In this document: positions 12,801-23,471 of the stretch, one piece after another
Position numbering within the stretch: the stretch's first letter is position 1
Layout: each line of letters starts with the position of its first letter
Source: Pegea sp. RAD2-039
Taxonomy: Eukaryota > Chordata > Thaliacea > Salpida > Salpidae
Direction of reading: 5' to 3'
Length of the DNA stretch: 64,000 nt
Assembly (NCBI GenBank): GCA_034620365.1
Contig: JAQGEQ010000020.1
Span: 434,001 to 498,000, forward strand
Notes under the pieces: model-generated
The model's input: the letters and a program-made list of their open reading frames with translations, nothing else
The model's database searches: none
Told to the model about the DNA's origin: nothing
Position numbers and translations under genes: made by a program

Positions 12801-15800
12801 TGAAGACCTACAAGTCTTTTCAACTGTTAAAAAGTTTATGGAAGACCAACTTGAGGATTACAACTCCACACCTGGTGTTGTTGGAATGAATCTTGTTTTA
12901 TTCAAAGATGCAATTGAGCATGGTACAAAGCTCATTTGCATAAATCACTTGGATTAAATTGATATTTTAGTTGCTAGAATTATGCGAGTCATTCGACAAC
13001 CACGTGGTAACATGTTACTCATCGGAATCGGGGGTTCCGGGAGACAGAGTCTTGCTAGACTCGCAGCTTATGTTTGTGAATACACAATATTTCAAATCGA
13101 AGTTTCGCGTCTATACAGGAAGCAAGAATTCCGCGATGGTTGAGTCAATTGTTGATGGAAGCAATCAGCTTGCTAATATTTAGTTTACAGATTTGAAGCG
13201 TTTGTATTTACAAGCTGGGATTGAAAACAAACCAACTGTCTTCATTTTCGCTGATACTCAAGTAGTTGAAGAGATCTTCATGGAAGACATCAACAACATC
13301 CTCAGCAGCGGGGAAGTCCCTAACTTATATCGAGTAATAATTTGCATAAAAATTTCAAACTGTTCAAAAAATTTGGATGTTTTTAAAGGGCGAAGAATTA
13401 GAAGAAATAAAATCGAAACTAATTGATGAAGTTAAAAAAGAGGGTCTCCCAGAGACAACAGAATCCATATTTAAGTTTCTCATCGATAGAGTCCGTAGCA
13501 ATCTTCATGTGTGTCTCTGTATGAGCCCTGTAGGTGAACAGTTCAGGTATCAGTTGATATTTACAACTAACAGGATAAGATTTGAAATTATTGTGAATTT
13601 AGAAATCGAATCCGTCAGTACCCAGCATTTGTTAATTGTACAACTATAGACTTGTTTACTGAATGGCCCAAAGATGCCTTGTTGGAAGTTGCTGAAAGAT
13701 ATCTAGATGGAATGGAATTAAATGGAGAAGAAGATGTAAGTAGATAGATCTTCAATTTGCTGATTTCAAGTTTGTAATTTGTGCAGATTACAAAAAGAGT
13801 TGCTCAAATATTTGTTACAATTCATCGTTCAGTTGTTGATAGTTCTGAAAAAATGTTATTTGAGTTGAAACGCCACAACTACGTCACTCCAACGAATTAT
13901 CTAGAATTAGTAACTGGTTACAAGCAGTAAGTGATTTTAAAGTTTGTAAAATTAAGTTTGGAAACACTCAAAAGTGAGAGATCAATTTCAAAGTCTTAAA
14001 TTAGATGAAAGTCGATAAAAAGCAACAAAATCAACTTTGAAATATCAGGTTGTTACGTGAAAAGAAAAAAGAACTTGGAGACCAAGTTACAAAACTACGA
14101 AATGGTTTGTTTAAAATCGATGACACTCGTGCTAAAGTAGAAGGAATGTCAATAGAGCTTGAAGACGCTCGAACCAAAGTAACTACTAGTAGAAAAACAA
14201 CAGAAAGATCTTACAAAATCTTCGAATAGGTCGCAAAGTTCCAAAAGGAATGCGAAGAATATTTGGTGACAATTGTACAACAAAAACGTGAAGCTGATGA
14301 ACAACAAAAATCAGTTGCTGCTTACAGCGAGAGGATTTCACAGGAAGAGATCAAATGTAAGCAGATGGCAGATAACGCCAAGAGAGATTTAGATGAAGCG
14401 GTTCCTGCTCTTGAAGAAGCTATGAAGGTATCTTCAATCACTTGTATCCAACAAACTACATTACTATGATCACCACAGGCTCTAGAAGCACTAAACAAGA
14501 AAGATATCACTGAGATTAAATCTTATGGGAGACCTCCAGCTCTTGTTGAGATGGTGATGCAAGCTGTCATGATTTTAAGAGGTCAAGAACCAACATGGGC
14601 AGAAGCTAAAAGGCAGCTAGGTGAGATCAAACCAAACATCAACTCTGATTTAATTTGATGTTTGATAGGTGATCAAAACTTCATTAAACAACTCGTCAAT
14701 TTTGATAAAGATAATATGTCTGATCGAGTACTGAAAAAAATTGGACAAAATTATGTAGCAAATCCCGAATTTCAGGTTGAAAACATCATTGACTTTGAGA
14801 GTATTTGATGATTTGTTGATTTCAGCCTGATAATGTTGGAAGAGTCTCGTTTGCTGCTCAGTCTTTGTGTATGTGGGTGCGCGCGATGGAGCTTTACGGA
14901 AGGATTTATCGAGTTGTGGAACCAAAGAGACAGAGGCTAGCAGCTGCACAAGAACAACTGAATGAAAAGCAAGCTTCTTTGAATGACGCTAAACAAAAGT
15001 TAGCTGCTGTGAACACTAAAATGGAACAGTTGAAATTAGATGTGAGTATGTAAGTGATGTTTGAGTCTCGTGCAAACTTTGTTTGTTGATAGTACGAGAA
15101 GAAGTTAGCTGAAAAAGATGAATTGGGGAGAAAAGCTGAAGAAACAGAAGTAAAATTGACAAGAGCTGGCAAATTAGTTTCAGGTTTAACAGTGTTACCA
15201 AACAACTTTTTAAAATCACTTAAATAAAAACACAATTTGTAGGTCTTGCTGGTGAAAAAGTTAGATGGGAAGCAACAGCTGAAAATTTAGAAGAATCGAT
15301 GGGATACCTTGTAGGTGATTGTCTAGTAGCTTCCGCTTTCCTTTCATATATGGGACCTTTCTTATCTCAATATCGAGATGTAATGGTGGAGCAAATCTGG
15401 TTGAAAGAGGTCCTTGTAATCTTCATCACCTCTTAACTTAATCAGGTTTTCATTTAAAGGTTTACAAACTACTTGTACCTTGTTCCCCAAATTTCTCTTT
15501 CTCTATCTTCCTCTCCAAACCAACTCAAACTCGTGAATGGAATATTCAAGGACTTCCATCAGATTCCTTCTCCACTGAAAACGGAGTCATCGTTGCTAGG
15601 GGAAATCGGTTAGTCGAATCTCTACTAGCAACCAATCATCAACAAGCTTTTAACCTAGGTGGCCACTAATGATTGACCCTCAAGGTCAAGCTATCAAATG
15701 GGTGAAGAATATGGAACTGTCAAATGGTCTCAACATAATCGATTTACAACAGCATGATTATCTGCGAACCTTAGAAACTGCTATTCAGTACGGAAAACCA

Positions 15801-18800
15801 GTTTTGCTACAAAATGTTAAAGAAGAACTCGACCCTTCATTAGCCCCTGTTTTGAATAAAGCGTTTACTAGGATCGGTAAAAATGATTTTTATTATTTTG
15901 CGATTGTTAAAATAGTTTTGTGTCGAAAATAATTTGTTTTTTGTAAGGTGGACGCTTGTTGTTGAAACTGGGCGACAAAGAAATTGAATATAATCCGGAT
16001 TTCAAGTTCTACATCACCACAAAGCTCTCTAATCCTCACTACGCTCCTGAAATATCAACAAAAACTACAATTGTTAACTTTGCTGTCAAAGAACAAGGTT
16101 TAGAAGCTCAACTTCTAGGTACAGTGGTTCGAAAGGAACGACCTGAACTCGAGGAACAGGTGATGAAGATCGGCGAGATGAAGATCTGTTTCCATAACAA
16201 CTTGATCCACAGAAAGATAATTTGGTGATAAATATCGCCGCTGGTAAAAATAAACTGCAAGAATTAGAAGATGAAATCCTTCGATTACTGAATGAAGCTC
16301 AAGGCTCGTTACTAGATGATGAGCAACTTGTAAACACTCTTCACTCTTCAAAGATCACTTCAGCAGAAGTCACAGAGCAATTAGCAATCTCAGAACAAAC
16401 AGAAATTAAAATTGATAAAGCCAGAGAGGTGACAACAACTTGCCTGCCCTCTAGTGGTTGAAACAATTCAATTGAACAGGGTTACAGACCTTGTGCTCAG
16501 CGAGCTTCAATCTTATTCTTCGTTTTGAACGATATGGGAAGAATAGATCCGATGTATCAGTTCTCACTTGACTCTTTCATCGATCTTTTTAATCTATCGA
16601 TCGAGAAAAGTTTAAAAAGTCCAAGTTTAGAGCAACGAATCATTAATTTGAACGAGTACCACACTTATGCGGTGTACAGGTAACCACAAACCTAGTTGAA
16701 ATAGAATCGATTCAACTGTCGTGGTCCAGGTACACTTGCCGGGGCTTGTTCGAGAAGCACAAGATGCTTTTCAGCTTTCAGATGTGCGCAAAGATTCTTG
16801 AAGCTCAATCAAAGATAAATATGGACGAATATAACTTCTTCCTTCGTGGTGGAGTGGTTAGTGGACCAGTCCACGCTTGCCAATCACAAATGGTCCCCTA
16901 TAACTTGTCCACAGGTTCTTGACCGTGAAGGACAAATGGACAACCCCTGTCCACAGTGGTTAGCAGACTCTTGTTGGGACAATATCACAGAATTGGACAA
17001 GTTGACCAACTTTCATGGAATTATGACGTCATTTGAACAGTACCCACGTGACTGGCATACATGGTTCACAAGCTCTGAACCAGAGTCTGCTCCGCTGCCA
17101 GGTAAATAAGATCAAACAGGATCTGAGTGATTGAAAGATCGTTTCTAGGTGAATGGGAGAATTCGTGTAATGAACTTCAGCGGATGGTGATTGTGAGATC
17201 ATTAAGATCTGATCGCGTATCCTTCTGTGCCACAAGTTTCATCGTCAAAAATTTAGGGGCGAAATTTGTAGAACCCCCGGTACTTGACATGAAACAAGTG
17301 GTCGGGGACAGTACTACTAGGTCGCCTCTCATCTTTGTCTTATCTTCAGGAGTTGTGAGTTGATTTAAGATCATTCTCATCTTCATCATCATCTGTTTCA
17401 GGACCCAACTAGTGGGATGTTGGTACTTGCCGACCAATGTAATATGTCCCACAGGTTTCATGCCCTATCACTTGGTCAGGGACAAGCCCCGATTGCGACC
17501 AGGATGATCAAAGAAGGCGTGAAAGAGGGCAATTGGGTCTTCCTCGCTAATTGTCATCTGTCTCTTAGTTGGATGCCTCAATTAGACAAATTAGTAGAAC
17601 AGTTACAAGTAAGATCTTGAATCTCATCTTACTCATCACTTCATCTTATCATCTTACAGATCGAAGAACCACATCCAGACTTTCGTCTTTGGCTCAGTTC
17701 TTCGCCGCATCCTGATTTTCCAATCTCGATCCTTCAAGTAGGGATCAAGATGACTACGGAGCCTCCAAAGGTCTCTTCCCACCTCACACTAACTCTAAGC
17801 TGACGTCATAATCGAATTCCAGGGTCTGAAAGCGAACATGAAGCGATTGTATAATCTGATCACTGACCGACAGTTCACTGCGTGCACGAAACAAGATAAA
17901 TACAAGAAGCTGCTCTTTGCTCTCTGCTTCTTCCACTCTTTGTTGATTGAGAGGAAGAAGTTCTTGATGTTGGGTTGGAACATTATCTACGGCTTCAATG
18001 ATTCCGATTTTGAGGTTTCTGATCTTCTGATTTCAGTGGGAATCTTTTAACATCAGTTTTTAGGTCTCAGAGAACTTGTTGTCGATTTACTTAGATGAGT
18101 ATGAGGACACACCTTGGGATGCTTTGAAATATCTGATTGCTGGTGTGAATTATGGGGGTCACGTAACCGATGATTGGGATCGTCGTCTTCTACATAGCTA
18201 CATCAACTCCTGTTTCGTTCATGAAGCAATTTCAACTCAATTTTTCAAGTTTGTCATCTTTGCTTCTTCAGATCACAAAATCATCTTGATCTTTACAGAT
18301 TATCGTCGATGGATACTTACTACATTCCAAGAGATGGTCCTATTAATACTTACAAGGAATATGTAAATCAGTTGCCTAATATGGACAATCCAGAAGCTTT
18401 TGGTCAACATCCTAACGCTGATATTGCTTCCCAAATCACGGAAGCTCGTCTGCTCTTTGAAACTCTTCTGTCTCTCCAACCTAAAGTAGCAACAACAGCA
18501 GGAGTTAGTCAGGAAGAAAAGGTGATGATCTTCCATCTGAGATCAGATTGAAGTAATTTCGGGGCTTTTTGAAGGTTTTGGAACTTGCAGCGAATGTTTT
18601 GAAGACAATTCCTGAGAATATTGATTATGATGGAACCGCAAAGATTCTATCAGAAGATCCCAATCCACTGAATGTTGTTCTTCTGCAAGTCAGTTACAAG
18701 TTGATGATAGAAAGATCAGTTTTCTTACAAAGTTGTCTCGGCAGGAAATCGAGCGCTACAACAACCTGCTGAATATCATTCGAGTCTCATTAATAGAACT

Positions 18801-19602
18801 CGATAAAGGAATCCAAGGTTTAGTGCTGATGTCAGCTGATCTAGAAGAAACATACGAATGTATCTTCGAAGCTAGAGTTCCGTCTATGTGGGCAAAGGTA
18901 TCGATTGAAACATAAAAAGTTTACAAATAATATCAAGTCTGATTTGGCAGGCCTATCCTTCCCTCAAACCACTTGGTTCATGGACCAGAGACCTTGTCCT
19001 TCGTGTCGAGCAGTTTTCGAAATGGGCTGAGATAGCTCATCCACCAACATTGTTCTGGATGTCAGGATTCACTTTCCCAACTGGCTTTCTTACAGCTGTT
19101 CTTCAAACTTCTGCAAGAGCGAACTCGGTGAGTTGGGAAGTTTGTGATTCAGCTAATTACTCTTTACTCAGGTTTCAGTGGACTCTTTATCTTGGGAATT
19201 TATTGTCGCTACATGTGATGATAAACACATCATCCAACCTCCGAAAGATGGAGTTTGGATTCGTGGTTTGTACCTTGAAGGAGCTAGTTGGGATCGAAAG
19301 AACTCATGTTTGATTGAAGCATCACCAATGGAACTTACCTGCTCGATGCCAACAGTTCATTTCAAGCCAAGTGAAGCTAAGAAGAAGGCAGCTAAAGGTT
19401 TCTTTCAACAAATTTCTACTATTTACAAACAAATGATATTTTTGCAGGCGTCTATCAAGCACCTTGTTACTACTTCCCTAATAGATCTGGAGTAAATGGT
19501 CGCCAATCTTTTGTTGTGGCTGTTGATCTCAAAACTGGATCAGTTAATCCTGATCATTGGGTGAAAAGAGGAGCAGCTCTTTTAATGTCTCAGAATATTT
19601 AA
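827..19602 (+). CDS. DNAH2: Axonemal dynein heavy chain 2 (inner-arm dynein), about 84 exons
   Basis: This is the motor subunit of an inner dynein arm, which slides doublet microtubules in motile cilia. I followed one continuous frame from ATG 827 to TAA 19600-19602 through about 84 exons with GT-AG junctions and matching phases; introns are mostly 45-60 nt, longer near the 5' end. In order it encodes the N-terminal tail, linker, six AAA modules with P-loops at AAA1 (GPAGTGKT), AAA2 (GQSGSGKS), AAA3 (GPVGTGKT) and AAA4 (GIGGSGRQS), the stalk with the microtubule-binding domain between AAA4 and AAA5, and the C-terminal domain ending in LLMSQNI. The estimated length of about 4,400 residues fits DNAH2. 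The tail segments [22 protein letters not shown] and SRNPEA, and the motor as a whole, match DNAH2 more closely than other dyneins. First exons: 827-878, then about 1096-1158, 1390-1521 and 1697-1769. The exact start codon is the least certain point. Confidence 0.95.
9277..9300 (+). other. DNAH2: DNAH2 AAA1 Walker A (main ATPase site)
   Basis: The codons read GPAGTGKT, the canonical P-loop of the main hydrolytic site of axonemal dyneins, followed by [11 protein letters not shown]. The exon begins at about 9261 with the residues GGSPK, and the next exon carries the Walker B stretch [10 protein letters not shown]. Confidence 0.95.
10367..10390 (+). other. DNAH2: DNAH2 AAA2 P-loop
   Basis: The codons read GQSGSGKS, a complete P-loop with its lysine, expected for the nucleotide-binding AAA2 site. 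It follows the conserved [12 protein letters not shown]-type segment (here [12 protein letters not shown]). Confidence 0.9.
11697..11720 (+). other. DNAH2: DNAH2 AAA3 P-loop
   Basis: The codons read GPVGTGKT, a canonical regulatory-site P-loop. Downstream exons carry [18 protein letters not shown], the matching Walker B region of AAA3. Confidence 0.95.
13024..13050 (+). other. DNAH2: DNAH2 AAA4 P-loop with Arg in place of Lys
   Basis: The codons read GIGGSGRQS. The Walker lysine is replaced by arginine, which is the usual state of AAA4 in axonemal dyneins rather than a defect of this copy. It follows QPRGNMLL. Confidence 0.9.
14050..15270 (+). other. DNAH2: DNAH2 stalk coiled coil and microtubule-binding domain
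   Basis: Exons from 14050 begin [12 protein letters not shown] and run as heptad-rich coiled coil (CC1) to about 14430. The globular microtubule-binding part follows, from [14 protein letters not shown] to [12 protein letters not shown] (about 14490-14890). The returning helix (CC2) starts [15 protein letters not shown] and ends near SGLAGEK. A 50-nt intron at about 14180-14229 contains an in-frame stop, so it must be spliced out for the stalk to be made. Confidence 0.9.
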
Positions 19603-19723
19603 TCTGATTACTGTGAATATGTCGCTATTGACTAATTTGATGTTCTTTTTTATTTTTCTGCAATTTAACTTTAAACTTTATTCAAGTTTTGAACTTTCTG
19701 TAATATTTATTACTTTGCACTTT

Positions 19724-19729
19724 ATTAAA
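19724..19729 (+). terminator. Poly(A) signal ATTAAA for DNAH2
   Basis: ATTAAA, the common variant signal, lies about 120 nt after the DNAH2 stop codon and is followed by AT-rich sequence. It is the best candidate between the two convergent genes. Confidence 0.5.
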
Positions 19730-19819
19730 TGTAATATTACAAATTATTAAAAAGTATCTTGGATAGTTTTACAAGTTTTTTAATCTTATCAGCACTCAGA
19801 AAGGTTTTTCTTCAACAAA

Positions 19820-19825
19820 TTTATT
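19820..19825 (-). terminator. Poly(A) signal AATAAA for MSH6
   Basis: AATAAA read on the minus strand lies about 65 nt after the MSH6 stop codon. Together with the DNAH2 signal it suggests the two transcripts end within about 100 bp of each other. Confidence 0.55.
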
Positions 19826-19889
19826 TAGAAAATATACAAAAAGCGAAACGAAATTTACAGACATCTTCGGTTAGAAGCACGATAGAAAA

Positions 19890-22800
19890 TTAGCATCCAA
19901 CATTATTCATCAAGAAGTTAGCAGCATAGAGCTCAGGCAGTCGACTCAAATTTGGTGAAAACATCCGATTAATTTCCAAAGGATCATCACAAGACATTAA
20001 TGATCTAAAGAGCTGGATATCTTTCGACATCTTTTCCATTTCTTCAGCTTTTTTACGAGCTAGGTCGATAACAACCCGCGGTAGACCAGCAAGAGAAGCT
20101 GCGTGAAATCCGTAACTTTTAGGGCACGCCCCTTCCGCTAATTTATACAAGAATATAATCCTCTCCATATCTTCATCAGCAACATCATCTCCAGTTTTCC
20201 CTTCATTTTCTACCACACAGGACATATGTGCGAGAGATACATTGGCATTTGTAGCAAAATCTTCAACTAAAGTATGATAATGAGTAGAAAATATGGTCCT
20301 TGACCCGATATCAGATGATGCTACAGCTTCAAGAACAGATGATGCAATAGCAGTTCCATCATAAGTAGCTGTACCTCTCCCCAATTCATCTAATAATATC
20401 AACGAGTTACAACTTGCATGTTTCAAAATCGAACAAGTTTCATTCATTTCAACATAAAAAGTACTTTCTCCTGACATAATACGATCACTAGCTCCTAGTC
20501 TAGTAAAGACACGATCACATACCGTGAACTCACAACGTTCAGCTGGGACATAGGAGCCTATCTGGGCCAGGATTACATTCAGACCAACCTGTCGCATTAA
20601 TGTGGACTTCCCGCCCATATTAGGACCAGTTAGTAGCAAGCACCTGGCCTGGTCTCCACCAAGATAAGTATCATTAGGAATGAAATCGTCTCCGCTGAAA
20701 AGAGATTTCTTCGTAAGACTCGGATGACGCGCTTCTTCGAGAATCAAGTAAGGCGAGGTGGTTGGTGGAAGAACTTTGGGGCGACAAATTGGTCCCTCGC
20801 CGCGAGAGATATCAGCAAAATCAGCGAGGGACAAAAAGCAGTCCAATTGAGCCAAACAACTGACCCCACAATTCCATTTGATGTAATCTTTGTGAAATTC
20901 ACGAAAGATAATTGCGATGGTTTCTGATTGAGCTTTATCTCGACGATATTCAGCATCTTCCATCTGTTTCAGGAGCTGATTTGTCATATCTGTTCGAAAA
21001 GATCGGAATCCTTTTCGTTGAGCTGAGATCACATATTCATCTGGGATCAATTTGTTTGAAACTGAGTTTGGGACATCAATTTGATATCTCTTGTTTCCTA
21101 CTCCTTTATAAACAACACTCGAGCATCTTAAAAGACTCCTTTGATCTTTTAAATATGTTTCAAGATCCTTCTCGATATCTTTGATGTCATTTATAGCAAG
21201 ATCATACTCTTGATTTGCTCCTGGAACGGGAGCAATCTTCCCTGTCTCTTTCGCTTGTTCATGATCAAAAGCCTTCTTCCAGTGTTTGATGATCGGAAGG
21301 ATATCTGGAAAGATTCCATCTTCATCACTTCCTTCGATCCCAAGAAGACAACGAAGCTTAGAAGACTTCAACTTCACCACGTGATCTTGTAGACCCTTCA
21401 AACCGATGTAGACCTTCTCGAACTGATCCAATAACGTCACAAAGTCACAAATCTTCTGTTTCCGGTAGACCTTTTCTTCAAAAAACACAGCTCTGTTTTC
21501 TGGATGATCTTCTGGTCTACATCCCTTCGACAAACTGTGGATCTTCACTAGCATCTTCTCAAGATCAATCATCTTGTTCAAAGTCTTCTTCAAGAACTCT
21601 GTGATTGGAGGATTACTCATGAGACCCTCAACCGCATCCAAACGGCAATTGATGTCTTCGGGAAGACACAGAGGAGAACAGACCCATTGACGGAAAAGTC
21701 TCTTCCCAAAAGCAGTCTGACAACGATCAAGACATGAGATTAGAGTGGAATCTGAAGATCCGGAGCTATTGACAAGAATTTCAAGGTTGGCAAGAGTGAC
21801 GCTGTCAATAATCATCTTTGTTGGATGAGAGTTACTGCATTTATGTCCCAAGGAGTCTACATCACGCCACATAAACTTCCCTGATGATAATACTTGATGA
21901 TCAATCAAACAACGTTTCATATAGAAGGTGCAAGCTCCAAGACACCTCCAAGCAAGATCACAATGAGTGGCGGGAGTCAAACTGAGCAAGTCATCTTCAG
22001 CAAGCATCTTCTTCAGATCACCTGGCCAACTTTCATCAGTTTTTTCAAAATATTTCTTATCAAATAAGAACTTGATGGTTTTGAGAGCTTCCCAAAACTG
22101 CTTTGGTGAACGTAGTGAGGTTTTAAGGGTCCCTGAAAGACCATTTTCAAGAATCTTTCGAAGTTCTGAAGATGTTGTACGTTGATGAAGGACTTGACAA
22201 GGATTGTAATGAGCGAGAAACGTAGCGAGTCGCGAACAATGTTTATCATCATCAAATTGACTCAACAGAAACTCACTTGTCATTGTGTCCACAAAACAAA
22301 CACCAAATTGACGATGTTGGTTGTTACTATCACCTTCAATAACTGCAAGTAAAAATTCATTTTGTTGGCTCACCTTTGCACCATCAAATGATAGAAGTTG
22401 TTGGGTTCCAATCGCTGATATTTGACAAATTTCTCGCCTTAATGTTCTTTCAAATTTTGGAAGACCTACAACTCTCTTCTTGTTTTCTGCTGGTTTTTCA
22501 GTTTGTTCTACACGAGCCACAACATACCCTTTTTTAACTAATGCATCAGAATACCTCCCAAATGCAACTTCTGGAAATCCACAATGAGCAAATGCTCCTC
22601 TCATAAAGATCAATCCCAACTCTTTTACACCAATCATAGCATCCATGTGATAAAGTTCATAAAATTTGCCAACTTTAAAAAATAAGATCACATCAAAATT
22701 GTTAGATTTTAATTTCCACCATTGGTGCATTCCCGGAGTTTGCTCATTTAAAAACTTTAGAGGAACAAACAGAGTTGTTGAATCATAGTCTTCATGATCT

Positions 22801-23471
22801 GATGATCTACCTTTAAGGTCTTTAATGAATTCAGGTTTTAAAAAGTTTAAACTTTCATGAAAGTAGGAAACTGCACTTTTGATGCTAGTATCATTTAGTT
22901 TCTCCGGTGTATCAAAATGAAAAGAATTCAACTTGGAAAGAGTTGATTTAGATATTTTAGAAGTTGATGCTGCACTACATAAGCTGTTATTCAATAATGA
23001 GGTCTTCTTCCGTTTTATTTCAGGTGAAGATGAAGGTGTAGGTGGGTTTGAAGATGAACCTTCTGACAAAATACTCTCATCACTTTCCTCATCTTTTACT
23101 GGCTTATAATCATCTTCCGATTCATCACAATCTTCATCATCAGACTCGATAACAATTTTTCTTTTCTTTCTTGGTCTCTTTGATATTGGAGATACACCAA
23201 CAACTTTTTCATTTGGACAAATCATTGAAACATTAGATTCTAAATCCTCTTCATTTCCATCTACTTCCATTTCTACTCTTATATTCTCTTTATGACTCTC
23301 ATTTTTTCTTTTAGGAGTTGAAAAAGCTACTGGTGAAGCTGCTTCCTTAGTGACTTTAGTGACTTTTTTATCACTACCTTGGTTTTTAGCAGAAGATTTC
23401 ACAGAAAAAGTTTCAGCTTTTTTATTTGTTGTTTTAGGACTAAAGTAATTAAACAAAGTATTCTTTGGCAT
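19890..23471 (-). CDS. MSH6: DNA mismatch repair protein MSH6, single exon
   Basis: MSH6 pairs with MSH2 as MutS-alpha, which recognises base mismatches and small loops after replication in the nucleus. The 1193-residue frame is uninterrupted. Residues 3-10 (KNTLFNYF) form a PIP-box-like PCNA-binding motif with Lys in place of the usual Gln. Residues 14-230 are a charged, acidic and basic linker with RPRKKRK as a likely nuclear signal. The mismatch-binding domain carries the MSH6 signature KVGKFYELYHMD, with the wedge Phe and Glu of the FYE motif at 270-272. Walker A is GPNMGGKST at 949-957 (20601-20627) and Walker B is LILLDELGRG at 1024-1033. I see no PWWP domain in the N-terminal linker, unlike vertebrate MSH6; several invertebrate homologues are also short. 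The start at 23471 is the first Met and puts the PIP box at the extreme N-terminus, as in the family. Confidence 0.97.
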   Translation of the reverse strand: MPKNTLFNYFSPKTTNKKAETFSVKSSAKNQGSDKKVTKVTKEAASPVAFSTPKRKNESHKENIRVEMEVDGNEEDLESNVSMICPNEKVVGVSPISKRPRKKRKIVIESDDEDCDESEDDYKPVKDEESDESILSEGSSSNPPTPSSSPEIKRKKTSLLNNSLCSAASTSKISKSTLSKLNSFHFDTPEKLNDTSIKSAVSYFHESLNFLKPEFIKDLKGRSSDHEDYDSTTLFVPLKFLNEQTPGMHQWWKLKSNNFDVILFFKVGKFYELYHMDAMIGVKELGLIFMRGAFAHCGFPEVAFGRYSDALVKKGYVVARVEQTEKPAENKKRVVGLPKFERTLRREICQISAIGTQQLLSFDGAKVSQQNEFLLAVIEGDSNNQHRQFGVCFVDTMTSEFLLSQFDDDKHCSRLATFLAHYNPCQVLHQRTTSSELRKILENGLSGTLKTSLRSPKQFWEALKTIKFLFDKKYFEKTDESWPGDLKKMLAEDDLLSLTPATHCDLAWRCLGACTFYMKRCLIDHQVLSSGKFMWRDVDSLGHKCSNSHPTKMIIDSVTLANLEILVNSSGSSDSTLISCLDRCQTAFGKRLFRQWVCSPLCLPEDINCRLDAVEGLMSNPPITEFLKKTLNKMIDLEKMLVKIHSLSKGCRPEDHPENRAVFFEEKVYRKQKICDFVTLLDQFEKVYIGLKGLQDHVVKLKSSKLRCLLGIEGSDEDGIFPDILPIIKHWKKAFDHEQAKETGKIAPVPGANQEYDLAINDIKDIEKDLETYLKDQRSLLRCSSVVYKGVGNKRYQIDVPNSVSNKLIPDEYVISAQRKGFRSFRTDMTNQLLKQMEDAEYRRDKAQSETIAIIFREFHKDYIKWNCGVSCLAQLDCFLSLADFADISRGEGPICRPKVLPPTTSPYLILEEARHPSLTKKSLFSGDDFIPNDTYLGGDQARCLLLTGPNMGGKSTLMRQVGLNVILAQIGSYVPAERCEFTVCDRVFTRLGASDRIMSGESTFYVEMNETCSILKHASCNSLILLDELGRGTATYDGTAIASSVLEAVASSDIGSRTIFSTHYHTLVEDFATNANVSLAHMSCVVENEGKTGDDVADEDMERIIFLYKLAEGACPKSYGFHAASLAGLPRVVIDLARKKAEEMEKMSKDIQLFRSLMSCDDPLEINRMFSPNLSRLPELYAANFLMNNVGC

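Larger units (their letters stand above)
19603..19889. other. Convergent intergenic region between DNAH2 and MSH6
   Basis: About 290 bp separate the two stop codons. The stretch holds a likely poly(A) signal for each gene and nothing else that I can see. Confidence 0.8.

Noticed and set aside
14180-14229. Apparent stop codon in the DNAH2 stalk
   Set aside because: It lies in a 50-nt intron; splicing at GTAACT and at AATAG restores the conserved coiled coil, so the gene is not broken there.
16886-16943. Open frame reading through the exon 72-73 junction of DNAH2
   Set aside because: The 58-nt segment is an intron with good GT-AG ends; removing it restores the conserved GGVVLDREGQ, and keeping it shifts the frame.
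20724-22255. Plus-strand and shifted minus-strand frames of 60-90 codons inside MSH6
   Set aside because: They overlap a 1193-codon conserved frame and have no independent start context or family match; they are shadows of MSH6.
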